This document shows positions 1 to 8,998 of a DNA stretch of 64,000 nucleotides, piece by piece; position 1 is the first letter of the stretch, and the number at the start of each line of letters is the position of its first letter. The notes under the pieces were generated by a model. That model had not been told where the DNA came from and made no database searches. It saw only the letters and a program-made list of their open reading frames with translations. The DNA is taken from NCBI RefSeq assembly GCF_022479115.1, contig NZ_CP092497.1:5022001-5086000 (forward strand), written 5' to 3'. This DNA is from Amycolatopsis sp. EV170708-02-1 (lineage in GTDB: Bacteria > Actinomycetota > Actinomycetes > Mycobacteriales > Pseudonocardiaceae). Both the position numbers and the translations under genes were made by a program.

Positions 1-68
1 GCCGACCCGGCGCGGAATCATCGGTACGTTGGAGACGATTTTCCGCAGTGGACGAGAAAAGGGGATTG

Positions 69-482
69 ATGATCCAGCGCTGGAATCCGGAGACCGTGGC
101 GGCGCCGATCGGCCCGTACAGCCATCTGGTCCGCGTGCCCGCCGATCACGAGCTCGTGGTCGTGTCCGGCCAGATCGGCGTCCTGCCCGACGGCGAACTC
201 GCCGGGCCCGACGCCGAGTCCCAGACCCGCGCGTTGCTCGCCAACCTCGAGCGGCTGCTCGAAGCCGCGGGCGCCGGCCCCGAACACCTGGTCAAGGTGT
301 TCAGCATGCTGTCCGGCACCGAGCACCTCGCCGGGTTCCGCACGGCGCTACGCGAGACCTTCACCCGCTGGTACCCGGAAGCGGATTGGCCCGCTCAGTC
401 GCTGATCGTCGTGGCGGCGCTGGCCAAGCCGGAGCTCGTCGTGGAGGTGGAAGCCCTCGTCGCGGTGCCACGCGGGTCGTGA
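69..482 (+). CDS. RidA/YjgF/UK114 family protein
   Basis: A 137-residue protein of the RidA family. Family members are trimeric cytosolic proteins that hydrolyse reactive enamines/imines or act as related deaminases. The N-terminal stretch IGPYSHLVRV and the strand VVVSGQIG are typical. The family Arg that binds substrate carboxylate is not obvious at its usual place, where the sequence reads AKPELVVEVEALVAV, so imine deaminase activity is uncertain. I start at the ATG at 69, preceded by AAAAGGGG; an in-frame GTG at 48 would add seven residues. It converges on the large surface-protein gene, with a repeat-filled gap between. Confidence 0.85.
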   Translation: MIQRWNPETVAAPIGPYSHLVRVPADHELVVVSGQIGVLPDGELAGPDAESQTRALLANLERLLEAAGAGPEHLVKVFSMLSGTEHLAGFRTALRETFTRWYPEADWPAQSLIVVAALAKPELVVEVEALVAVPRGS

Positions 483-489
483 TCAAAGC

Positions 490-590
490 CGTAACTCGCG
501 TGCTCGAAGCCGTAACTCGCGTGCTCAGAGGCGTAACACCGAGTGCGGCCTCCAGACACGCGAGTTACGTGCCTGATCACGCGAGTTACG
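490..590. repeat. Paired inverted repeats between convergent genes
   Basis: The 13-mer CGTAACTCGCGTG occurs at 490-502 and 511-523, and its exact reverse complement CACGCGAGTTACG at 557-569 and 578-590. Either left copy can pair with either right copy, giving long alternative hairpins that fill the gap between the convergent RidA and surface-protein genes. There is no T-tract. It may act as a bidirectional terminator or be a dispersed intergenic repeat. Confidence 0.75.
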
Positions 591-636
591 CCTTCGCGCA
601 CGCCGCGCCTGTGTTCCCGGACCGGATCGCCCGTTC

Positions 637-3600
637 CTAGGACTCCCGGCGCCTCCGTCCGGCGAGGAGCAGCAGCGCGCCGATGGCCAGCATCCCGAGG
701 GCCAGCACCGTCATCGTCGTCACCGGTGAGCCGGTCACGGCCAGACCGGGCGGACGCGGGGTGGTCGGCGGCTGCGGGTTCGGCTTCTCCGGCGGCTGCG
801 GAGTCGGCGGCACCGGGGTGTCGGTGTCGCAGTCGGGGTTCGCCGAACCCGGCGGGCAGTTGCCACCGGGCGTGTCCGACGTGACGACGTTGCGGAGGCG
901 GTGGTCACCGGTCGCCGGCTTCCGCACGGTCACCGCGTAGGTGATGGTCGCCTTCTCCCCCGGCTTCAGCTCGCCCTTCCAGGTGAGCTTCGGCGCGGAG
1001 TAGGTGACCGTGCCCATGCTCGCCTTCGCGGTGCCGTCGAAGGTCGCGTCGTCCAGCACCTGGCTCAGGTCGTCGGTGAACGTCGCGTCGTCCACCACGG
1101 CCTGCCCGGTGTTCTCCACCGTGACGGTGTACGTGACGACCTCGCCCGGCTTCGCCTCCGTCTTGTCGACCGTCTTCTTGATCTTCAAGCTGGACAGCGG
1201 TGTCGTCGTGCCGCACTTCGGGTCCTTGCTGCCCGGCGGGCAGTTGCCGCCCGGGGTGTCGGACGTGATCACGTTGGTGAGCTTGCCGTCGCCGCCGGTC
1301 TTGGTGACCTTGACGCTGTACGTGACCGTCGCCGTCTGCCCGATCTCCAGATCACCGGTCCAGGTCAGCTTCGGTTCCTCGTAGGTCACCGCACCGATCG
1401 TCGCCGCACCGTCCTTCTGGAACACGGCGTCGTCGAGGACCTCGGTGAGGTCGTCGGTGAACGTCGCACCGGTCAGCTTCGTCTTGCCCGTGTTGCGCAC
1501 GGTCACCGTGTACTTCACGACGTCGCCCGGGTTCGCCGTGGTCTTGTCCGCCTTCTTCTCCAGCGAGATCCCGGGCACCGGGGTGACGGTCGAACACGCC
1601 GGATCGTCGGACTGCGGCGGGCAGGTGCCCGGGGTGTTCGTGCTGACGGTGTTCCGCAGTTCGTGATCGCCCGTCACCGGGTTCTTCACCTTCACCGAGT
1701 ACTTCACCGTGGTCGTCGCCCCGACCGGGAGATCACCCACCCACACCAGGTTCGGCGCGGCGAAGGTGAACGTCCCGGCGACCGGGGCCGCCGTGGCGTC
1801 GTCGGCGTAGTCGGCGTCGTCCAGCACTTCGGACAGGTCGTCCGTGACCCGTGCGGCGTCCTCGCCGACCAGAGGGACCTTGCCGGTGTTGGTGACGGTC
1901 ACGGTGTAGGTGACGACATCGCCCGGGTTCGCGGTCTGCTTGTCCGACGTCTTCTTGACCGTCAGTTCGCGGGACGGCACGTCCGCGACGCAGTTCGGGT
2001 CGGTCGAATCCGGCGGGCAGTTGTTCCCCGGCGTGTCCGAGGTGACCACATTGGACAGTTTCTTGTCGCCGGGGTCCGGGTTCTTGATCTTGACCGTGTA
2101 GGTCACCGTGGCGATGGCTCCGATGGCGAGGTCACCGGTCCAGGTCAGCTTCGGCGCCGCATAGGTGACGCCGCCGATCGTCGCCGCACCGTCGTTCTGG
2201 TAGTCGGCGTCGTCGAGGACCTCGGTCATGTCGTCGGTGAAGGTGGCGCCGATCTGTGCGGTCTGCCCGGTGTTGGTGACGGTGATCGTGTACTTCACCG
2301 TGTCGCCGGGGTCGACCGACTTCTTGTCGGCGGTCTTCTTGATGAGCAGTCCGGAGACCGGGGTCGTCGTGCCGCAGTCCGGATCGGTCGAACCCGGCGG
2401 GCAGTTCCCGCCCGGCGTCTCCGACGTCACCACGTTCTTGAGCCGGTTGTCGCCCGTGTTCGGCTTCTTCACCTGGACCGAGTAGGTGACCGTCGCGGTG
2501 GCGCCGATTTCGAGGTCACCGGTCCAGGTCAGCTTCGGCGCCGCGTACGTGACGCCGCCGATGGTCGCCGCGCCATCGTTCCGATAAACGGCGTCGTCGA
2601 GCACCTGGGCGAGGTCGTCGGTGAACGTGGCACCGGTCAGCTTCGTCTGGCCGGTGTTCTTGACCGTGACCGTGTATTTGACGACGTCACCGGGGTTCGC
2701 GGACTGTTTGTCGACCGTCTTCTTGATCTCCAGGCCCGAAACCGGGGTCACCGTGCCACAGTCCGGATCGGTCGAACCCGGCGGGCAGTTCCCGCCCGGC
2801 GTCTCCGACGTCACCACGTTCTTGAGCCGGTTGTCGCCCGTGTTCGGCTTCTTCACCTTGACCGTATAGGTCACCGTGGAGGTCTCGCCGACGCCGAGGT
2901 CGCCGGTCCAGGTCAGCTTCGGCGCGGCGTAAGTGATGCCACCGATCGTCGCCGCACCGTCGTTCTGGTAGTCGGCGTCATCGAGAACCTGGGTCAGGTC
3001 GTCGGTGAACGTCGCGCCCGAGATCTTCGTCTGGCCGGTGTTGGTGACGGTCACCGTGTACTTCACGACGTCACCGGGATTCGCCGACTGCTTGTCGACC
3101 GACTTCTCGATCTTCAGACCGGACACCGGCGTCGTGGTGCCGCACTTCGGATCGGTCGAACCCGGCGGACAGTTCCCGCCCGGCGTCTCCGAGGTGACCG
3201 TGTTGATGAGCTTCTTGTCGCCGGGGGCGGGATTCTTGACCTTCACCGTGTACGTGACCGTCGAGGTCGCACCGATCTCCAGGTCGCCGGTCCAGGTCAG
3301 CTTCGGCGCCGCATAGGTGACACCGCCGATGGTCGCCGCACCGTCATTCTGATAGTCCGCGTCGTCGAGCACCTGCGTCAGGTCGTCGGTGAAGGTCGCC
3401 CCGGTCAGTTTCGTCTGCCCGGTGTTCGTCACCTTCACCGTGTACTTCACGACATCGCCGGGATTCGCCGACTGCTTGTCCACCGACTTCTCGATCAGCA
3501 ACCCCGACACCGGAGTCGTCGTCCCGCACTTCGGATCCGTCGAACCAGGCGGACAGTTCCCGCCCGGCGTCTCCGACGTCACCACGTTCTTCAGCAGGTT

Positions 3601-6600
3601 GTCACCCGTGTTGGGATTCTTCACCTTGACCGTATAGGTCACCGTCGAGGTGGCGCCGATCTCCAGGTCGCCGGTCCACGTCAGCTTCGGCGCCGCATAG
3701 GTGACGCCACCGATCGTCGCGGCACCGTCGTTCTGGTAATCGGCGTCGTCCAGCACCTGCGTCAAGTCGTCGGTGAACGTCGCACCGGTCAGCTTCGTCT
3801 GCCCGGTGTTCGTCACGGTGACGGTGTACTTCACGACATCGCCCGGGTTCGCCGACTGCTTGTCGACCGACTTCTCGATCTTCAGACCGGACACCGGCGT
3901 CGTGGTCCCGCACTTCGGATCCGTCGAACCCGGCGGACAGTTCCCGCCCGGGGTCTCCGAAGTGACCACATTGGACAGTTTCTTGTCTCCGGTGTTCGGA
4001 TTCTTCACCTTCACCGTGTACGTCACCGTCGAGGTGGCGCCGATCTCCAGATCACCCGTCCACGTCAGCTTCGGCGCCGTATAGGTGACGCCACCGATCG
4101 TCGCCGCACCATCATTCTGGTACTCGGCGTCGTCCAGCACCTGCGTCAAGTCATCGGTGAACGTCGCACCGGAGATCTTCGTCTGACCGGTGTTCCGCAC
4201 GGTCACCGTGTACTTCACGACATCGCCGGGGTTTGCCGACTGCTTGTCCACCGACTTCTCGATCAGCAACCCCGACACCGGCGTCGTCGTCCCGCACTTC
4301 GGATCCGTCGAACCCGGCGGACAGTTCCCACCCGGCGTCTCCGACGACACCGCGTTCTTCAGCACGTCGTCGCCCGTGTTGGGGTTCTTCACCTTCACCG
4401 TGTACGTCACCGTGGACGTCTCGCCGACGCCGAGATCGCCGGTCCAGGTCAGCTTCGGCGCCGCATAAGTGACGCCACCGATCGTCGCCGCACCGTCGTT
4501 CTGGTAGTCGGCGTCGTCGAGCACCTGAGTGAGATCGTCGGTGAACGTCGCACCGGTCAGCTTCGTCTGGCCCGTGTTCCGCACGGTCACCGTGTACTTC
4601 ACCACGTCGCCCGGATTCGCCGACTGCTTGTCCACCGACTTCTCGATCAACAGCCCCGACACCGGCGTCGTCGTCCCGCACTTCGGATCCGTCGAACCCG
4701 GCGGACAGTTCCCACCCGGCGTCTCCGACGTCACCACGTTCTTGAGCCGGTTGTCACCGGTGTTCGGCTTCTTCACCTTGACCGAGTAGGTGAACTCCGC
4801 GTTCTGCCCCGCGGCGAGTGTGCCCGTCCAAGTCAGTTTCGGTTCCACATAGGACACCGACCCGGGCGACGCGGTGGCGTCGTTCTGGTACACCGCGTCG
4901 TCGAGCACCCCGGTCAGATCGTCCACGACCTTGAGGTCCGCCGCGGTCACCTTGCCGGTGTTGGCGACGACGACCTTGTAGCGCACCGTGTCGCCGGGGT
5001 TCGCGGACTCCTTGTCCGCGGTCTTCGTCACCGTGTACGACGGCGACGGCACCTTGGTCTTCGCGCACGCGGCCGCGGGATCGTCCGGGCAGCGGTTGTC
5101 CGGCGGGACGACCGGCGGCGGCCCGGTCGGGACGTTCGCCCGGTTCACCAATTCCTTGCCGATCGCGGCTTCCTCGACCTTCACGCGCACGGTCAGCGTG
5201 GCGGTCTCCCCGACCGCGAGACCGTCCACGGCCCAGTCGATCGGCCCAGTGCCGGACGCGGTTCCCTTCGAGGGAGTGGACGACACGTAGGTCGTTCCCG
5301 GCGGCAGCGTGTCGCGCACCGTGAGCGCGGGAACGGGGATCACGCCGGTGTTCCGCAGGGTCACCTGGTAGGTCAGGGTGTCACCGGGGATCGCCTCGGC
5401 GAGATCGACCGTCTTCGTCAGCTGATATCCGGGCGAGGCGACCGTGTTCCGCACCGTGTTCGACGTGCGTTCCTGCGGGCGCCCGGTGTCCTCGCCGCGG
5501 AAGGTCAGCTTGCCGGTGTTGTCGAGTTTGGTGCCGTCCGGCACCGAAGCGCCGACCTTGACCTTGAACACGACCTTCTGCGACTGCCCCGGTTTCAGAT
5601 TCCGCAGGGAGCAGGTGACCACCTGCCCGGCGGCCGAACAGTCGGGATTGGACCCGGCCACGAACGTGACGCCGTCGGGAAGGGTGTCGGTCAGCACGAC
5701 GTTCGTCGCGGTGTCGAGGTCGTTGGTGGAGCCGTCGGCGTGCCGGTTGGCGACGTCGAAGGTGTACGTGATCTCGCCGCCCTTGGTGACGTAGCCCGGC
5801 GGATTGTCGTCGGTGTTGCCGACCGGATCGTTCGCCTTGGTGATCTGCAGATCCGGTTCGAGCGCGTCGGTGACGAGCCAGATCGTCTGCGGGTACAGCG
5901 CGTCGCCGACGGTGCCGATCTTCACCTGGAGCGCGGTGGTCCCGGCGGGGACCTTGCCGGTGATGTCGATACTGCGGGCGTCGTACCCGACGTTGTTCAC
6001 CGGATTGGGAGTCCGCGACGTGACGTTCGTGCCCGAACCGGTGGCCGTGACCCGGTCGATGCGGCTGCTGAAGGCGTTGTTGGTCGCCACCCCACCGGGC
6101 GCGGGCATGGCGATCGTCTGCAGGCTGGAGGCGTCCGGCCCGACCTGGAGGTAGTCGCCGCTGATGGGCGCGTCGCCGTCGCCGGCGACGATCCCGAGTT
6201 CGACGTTGGGCTGACGCGAGGTCGGGGCCTTGATGCCGCTCAGCGCGATGGTCGCCGAACTCGGCGTGCTGCCGCCCGCGACCACCTGCATCCCGTCCCA
6301 GACCTGCAGGTACCGCAGCGGCTCGCTGGGCAGTTCGTAGGCCACCACCAGCGACCAGCCACCCCAACAGCCGAGGTTCGTCCGGCTGATCGACTGGCCC
6401 TGGCAGGCCTGGATGTCGGCGACCGTGTACTGTCCGGCGCCGGCGTCCGTCACGAGGGAAGTGACGTCGGCCGCGCCGCCGTAGGCGTACAACGTCGGGA
6501 ACCCGCCCGTGGTGGTCGCGGGGAACCAGTCATAGGTTTCGGCGGTGATGCGCTGGTACGCGCCGGAGCCCGGGGTCTTGACGGACACCTGGTTGCCCCG

Positions 6601-7008
6601 GTTGCCGTCGCCGGAGGTCCCGCTGCTGGCGACCGGGTTGAACTGCCAGTACAGCCGGGCGTTGAGCACCTTCGCACCGGCCGGGACGTTCAGGTTCGCC
6701 GCGGAAGCGGTGTTGCCGGGCGCGGCGGGGTCGGTCTTGATCCACGACACCGGGCTCGCGTTGCTCGCGGACTCGTTGCAGACGACGCCGACCCCGCACT
6801 GCACGACGGAGTTGGCGGCCATCGTGATGCCGCCGTGCGCCAGCCCGGAGTACACCGGCTCGGGCCCGATCGGCCGCTCCGTGCCCGCTCCGCGCGGCTG
6901 CGTCTGGGCGGTTGCGGGCAGCGGGGCGCCCATCAGCAGGGCCACGGCGACCACCGCGAGCAGTGCCACGCCCCGGCGCCACCGATTTTGCCCACGACGT
7001 TCCGCCAT
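637..7008 (-). CDS. Giant DUF11-repeat surface protein with LAxTG sorting signal
   Basis: A 2,123-residue exported, probably wall-anchored protein. Residues 1-35 form a signal peptide (RRGVALLAVVAVALLMGAP, then ATAQ). Residues of about 40-390 form a unique N-terminal domain with paired cysteines, followed by about 13 Ig-like DUF11 (conserved repeat) modules of roughly 128 residues, many nearly identical and each ending in a NCPPGSTDPKCGT-like cysteine pair. The C terminus has a proline-rich spacer, LAVTG, a hydrophobic helix and RRRRES, the layout of a class E sortase substrate. ATG at 7008 has a GGAGG upstream. The substrate or adhesion partner is unknown. No sortase gene lies in the window. 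A role as stalk or adhesin is inference. Confidence 0.88.
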   Translation of the reverse strand: MAERRGQNRWRRGVALLAVVAVALLMGAPLPATAQTQPRGAGTERPIGPEPVYSGLAHGGITMAANSVVQCGVGVVCNESASNASPVSWIKTDPAAPGNTASAANLNVPAGAKVLNARLYWQFNPVASSGTSGDGNRGNQVSVKTPGSGAYQRITAETYDWFPATTTGGFPTLYAYGGAADVTSLVTDAGAGQYTVADIQACQGQSISRTNLGCWGGWSLVVAYELPSEPLRYLQVWDGMQVVAGGSTPSSATIALSGIKAPTSRQPNVELGIVAGDGDAPISGDYLQVGPDASSLQTIAMPAPGGVATNNAFSSRIDRVTATGSGTNVTSRTPNPVNNVGYDARSIDITGKVPAGTTALQVKIGTVGDALYPQTIWLVTDALEPDLQITKANDPVGNTDDNPPGYVTKGGEITYTFDVANRHADGSTNDLDTATNVVLTDTLPDGVTFVAGSNPDCSAAGQVVTCSLRNLKPGQSQKVVFKVKVGASVPDGTKLDNTGKLTFRGEDTGRPQERTSNTVRNTVASPGYQLTKTVDLAEAIPGDTLTYQVTLRNTGVIPVPALTVRDTLPPGTTYVSSTPSKGTASGTGPIDWAVDGLAVGETATLTVRVKVEEAAIGKELVNRANVPTGPPPVVPPDNRCPDDPAAACAKTKVPSPSYTVTKTADKESANPGDTVRYKVVVANTGKVTAADLKVVDDLTGVLDDAVYQNDATASPGSVSYVEPKLTWTGTLAAGQNAEFTYSVKVKKPNTGDNRLKNVVTSETPGGNCPPGSTDPKCGTTTPVSGLLIEKSVDKQSANPGDVVKYTVTVRNTGQTKLTGATFTDDLTQVLDDADYQNDGAATIGGVTYAAPKLTWTGDLGVGETSTVTYTVKVKNPNTGDDVLKNAVSSETPGGNCPPGSTDPKCGTTTPVSGLLIEKSVDKQSANPGDVVKYTVTVRNTGQTKISGATFTDDLTQVLDDAEYQNDGAATIGGVTYTAPKLTWTGDLEIGATSTVTYTVKVKNPNTGDKKLSNVVTSETPGGNCPPGSTDPKCGTTTPVSGLKIEKSVDKQSANPGDVVKYTVTVTNTGQTKLTGATFTDDLTQVLDDADYQNDGAATIGGVTYAAPKLTWTGDLEIGATSTVTYTVKVKNPNTGDNLLKNVVTSETPGGNCPPGSTDPKCGTTTPVSGLLIEKSVDKQSANPGDVVKYTVKVTNTGQTKLTGATFTDDLTQVLDDADYQNDGAATIGGVTYAAPKLTWTGDLEIGATSTVTYTVKVKNPAPGDKKLINTVTSETPGGNCPPGSTDPKCGTTTPVSGLKIEKSVDKQSANPGDVVKYTVTVTNTGQTKISGATFTDDLTQVLDDADYQNDGAATIGGITYAAPKLTWTGDLGVGETSTVTYTVKVKKPNTGDNRLKNVVTSETPGGNCPPGSTDPDCGTVTPVSGLEIKKTVDKQSANPGDVVKYTVTVKNTGQTKLTGATFTDDLAQVLDDAVYRNDGAATIGGVTYAAPKLTWTGDLEIGATATVTYSVQVKKPNTGDNRLKNVVTSETPGGNCPPGSTDPDCGTTTPVSGLLIKKTADKKSVDPGDTVKYTITVTNTGQTAQIGATFTDDMTEVLDDADYQNDGAATIGGVTYAAPKLTWTGDLAIGAIATVTYTVKIKNPDPGDKKLSNVVTSDTPGNNCPPDSTDPNCVADVPSRELTVKKTSDKQTANPGDVVTYTVTVTNTGKVPLVGEDAARVTDDLSEVLDDADYADDATAAPVAGTFTFAAPNLVWVGDLPVGATTTVKYSVKVKNPVTGDHELRNTVSTNTPGTCPPQSDDPACSTVTPVPGISLEKKADKTTANPGDVVKYTVTVRNTGKTKLTGATFTDDLTEVLDDAVFQKDGAATIGAVTYEEPKLTWTGDLEIGQTATVTYSVKVTKTGGDGKLTNVITSDTPGGNCPPGSKDPKCGTTTPLSSLKIKKTVDKTEAKPGEVVTYTVTVENTGQAVVDDATFTDDLSQVLDDATFDGTAKASMGTVTYSAPKLTWKGELKPGEKATITYAVTVRKPATGDHRLRNVVTSDTPGGNCPPGSANPDCDTDTPVPPTPQPPEKPNPQPPTTPRPPGLAVTGSPVTTMTVLALGMLAIGALLLLAGRRRRES
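870..5040 (-). repeat. 384-bp in-frame tandem repeats inside the DUF11 gene
   Basis: Corresponding positions in successive modules lie exactly 384 bp apart (for example 2621, 3005, 3389 and 3773), so each repeat is 128 codons and stays in frame. The modules between about 2230 and 4760 are the most alike; outer modules diverge. Such near-identity suggests recent duplication or gene conversion and predicts copy-number variation between strains, as well as assembly difficulty. Confidence 0.85.
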
Positions 7009-7245
7009 GCCGCCTCCGCCTCACCCCTCGCTCCCGTCGGCCCAGGTCAGGACGGCGGGGACAGCGAGCCCGATTCACGGTCATCCTGGGTCGGCAAGAT
7101 CGTCGACGGCAAGCGGGATCAGCGGTGTCTCCTGGATAAAACCCGTTGAGTGGCCCCGAAACCCCCGGACGGGTGATGAAACACCGTCCACAACGGACAA
7201 AGGCGAGGGTGGCGTTCCGGCCCGAAAACTGCCATCGTCGAACGC

Positions 7246-8172
7246 GTGATCGAAATTCCTTATCGCGGCTCCGGCCCCTATTGCTATACCCATTCCCTCG
7301 CGATGATGCTCGGCGCGGAGGCGCCGGGACCCGAAGTGCTCGAAACCTTGACCGGCAGCCCCTTCGGCATGCAGCTGGTCGGCGGAACGCTGCCGTTCTT
7401 CGACGCCTTCGGCTGGGATCCCGATCTCGGTATCGGCGAGGCGCTCGACGTCCTCGGCTGGAGCGCGGAAACGACGAGCGAGCCGGATCCGGACGCCGCG
7501 TTCGCCCGGCTCGTCGAGAGCCTTTCGGACGGGCCGGTCCTGATCGGCCCGGTCGAAATGGGCCATCTGCGCCACCAGCCGGGGATGACCGGCCCGATCG
7601 GCGCCGATCATTTCCTGGTCGCGCTCGCCGCGGACGCCGAGTCCGTCACCGCCCACGATCCGCAGGGATATCCGTACGCGCGGATCCCCCGGGAGGATTT
7701 CGCCGCCGCCTGGCTCGCCGAAACCGTCGCCTACGGCAAACCGCATACGATGCGGACGAATTTCGTACGGCACACCGAGGTCGGCGACGAAGCCGCGATC
7801 GTCGCGGCCCTCCCCCGGGCCATCAGGCGGCTCGGTGGTGAAACGGGCACCGGGCTCCCGCCCGGCACGGTGGGCAACGGCGACGCCGCCCTCGCGCTCG
7901 CCGCCCGGATCGGCGACGGCTGCGACCCGGAGCTGCGCGGGCTGCTCGTCCATTTCGTGGTGCGGCTCGGCGCACGGCGGACGAACGACGCCGCGACGTG
8001 CCTGCGGCGGGCCGGTCACGAAGACGCGGCCGCCGTCCTCACCGCGCAGGCGCGGCTGATCGGCTCCCTGCAGTATGACCTCGTCGTCGAGGACGACGCG
8101 CGGGCCGCCGCGACCCTCCGGACGCTCGCCCCGACTTACGAAGATCTGCGGCTGGCGCTCACGTCATCCTGA
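7246..8172 (+). CDS. Papain/C39-like (BtrH-type) cysteine-fold protein
   Basis: A 308-residue cytosolic protein without signal peptide. The N-terminal part has Cys13 in GPYCYTHSLAMML, then a His in GADHFLVAL and an Asp in VTAHDPQG. This Cys-His-Asp order matches papain-like folds such as C39 peptidases and the BtrH N-terminal domain. The C-terminal third is helical and not recognised. GTG at 7246 is the start. The last 14 bp overlap the convergent hydrolase gene. Whether it is a peptidase, an acyltransferase or inactive cannot be said from sequence alone. Confidence 0.6.
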   Translation: MIEIPYRGSGPYCYTHSLAMMLGAEAPGPEVLETLTGSPFGMQLVGGTLPFFDAFGWDPDLGIGEALDVLGWSAETTSEPDPDAAFARLVESLSDGPVLIGPVEMGHLRHQPGMTGPIGADHFLVALAADAESVTAHDPQGYPYARIPREDFAAAWLAETVAYGKPHTMRTNFVRHTEVGDEAAIVAALPRAIRRLGGETGTGLPPGTVGNGDAALALAARIGDGCDPELRGLLVHFVVRLGARRTNDAATCLRRAGHEDAAAVLTAQARLIGSLQYDLVVEDDARAAATLRTLAPTYEDLRLALTSS

Positions 8173-8998
8173 CGATCTCGCGGACGATCACCTCGGGCTC
8201 GGTCTTCGGGACGTAGTGACCGGACCGCTCCGCGATCACGTGCCTGCCGGCGGGCGAAAAGGTCACCCGGTGGGCGTGGGACGCGTTCGCCCGCGCCCTC
8301 ATCCCGCCTCCGAGGCCGCCGGACACGACCGTGAGCGGAATGTCCCCGAGCACCGGCGGATCGTGCCGCCAGAGGGCCAGTTCGTCGAGGAAGGTGCGGG
8401 CCTGCTCCCGGTGGGTCCGCACCGTCCCGATGGTGAACGCCTCCCGTTCGAGGTCGCGGCGGACGTCGTCCGGGATGTCCCGCAGCAGACCGCGGAAGAC
8501 GACCTTGAGCAAGCCGAGCCGCGCGAGCACGGCCCCGGCCCCGAGAAAGACGCGTTCACCGGTGCGGAAGGCCCGGCCGAAGAGCACTTCCGCCGCTTCG
8601 TCGGTCGGGTCGACCAGCACCAGCCCGGCGATCCGCTCCGGACGGCGGGCGGCGGCCTGCCGCACGATCGGCCCGCCCGCGCTGTGCCCGGCGAGGATGT
8701 ACGGTCCCTGGCCGAAATGGTCGAGGACGTCGTTGAGGTCGTCGGCCATCCGGCGCAGCGTGCGGCCGCCGGGGTCGGGGGCGCTGCGGCCGAGCCCGGA
8801 GCGGTCGTAGACGATCGCGCGGGTGTGGCGGCCGACCTCCGGCTGGACCGCCGCCCAGGACGACCGGGTGGCGGCCGCGCCCGCTTCGAACACCACCGTC
8901 GGCCCGGTGAAACCCTCCGGTCCCGGGTGCACCATCGCGTAGAGCCGTCTGCCGTCGCGGGTGGCGACCCATTCCGGCTGGCCTTGGGTGTGGGTCAT
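8159..8998 (-). CDS. Alpha/beta hydrolase in the irtAB-like operon
   Basis: A 279-residue alpha/beta hydrolase with nucleophile elbow AGHSAGG (Ser about 114), an oxyanion segment around VVFEAGAAA and a C-terminal catalytic His in RSGHYVPKTEP. There is no signal peptide. Its ATG overlaps the stop of the IrtB-like gene (ATGA), making it the last gene of a four-gene coupled operon. Placed after a siderophore importer, it could hydrolyse an imported siderophore or related ester. That is inference from position; the fold alone fits many esterases. Confidence 0.82.
   Translation of the reverse strand: MTHTQGQPEWVATRDGRRLYAMVHPGPEGFTGPTVVFEAGAAATRSSWAAVQPEVGRHTRAIVYDRSGLGRSAPDPGGRTLRRMADDLNDVLDHFGQGPYILAGHSAGGPIVRQAAARRPERIAGLVLVDPTDEAAEVLFGRAFRTGERVFLGAGAVLARLGLLKVVFRGLLRDIPDDVRRDLEREAFTIGTVRTHREQARTFLDELALWRHDPPVLGDIPLTVVSGGLGGGMRARANASHAHRVTFSPAGRHVIAERSGHYVPKTEPEVIVREIVRMT

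Noticed and set aside
901..7149. A 2,082-residue open frame antisense to the DUF11 protein gene
   Set aside because: It arises from high-GC codon bias in the repeated gene on the other strand; it has no domain, signal or ribosome site, and the minus-strand protein is well supported.
8159..8172. 14-bp overlap of convergent genes as a sign of a frameshift
   Set aside because: Both proteins have complete, plausible C termini; short convergent overlaps are common in compact genomes.
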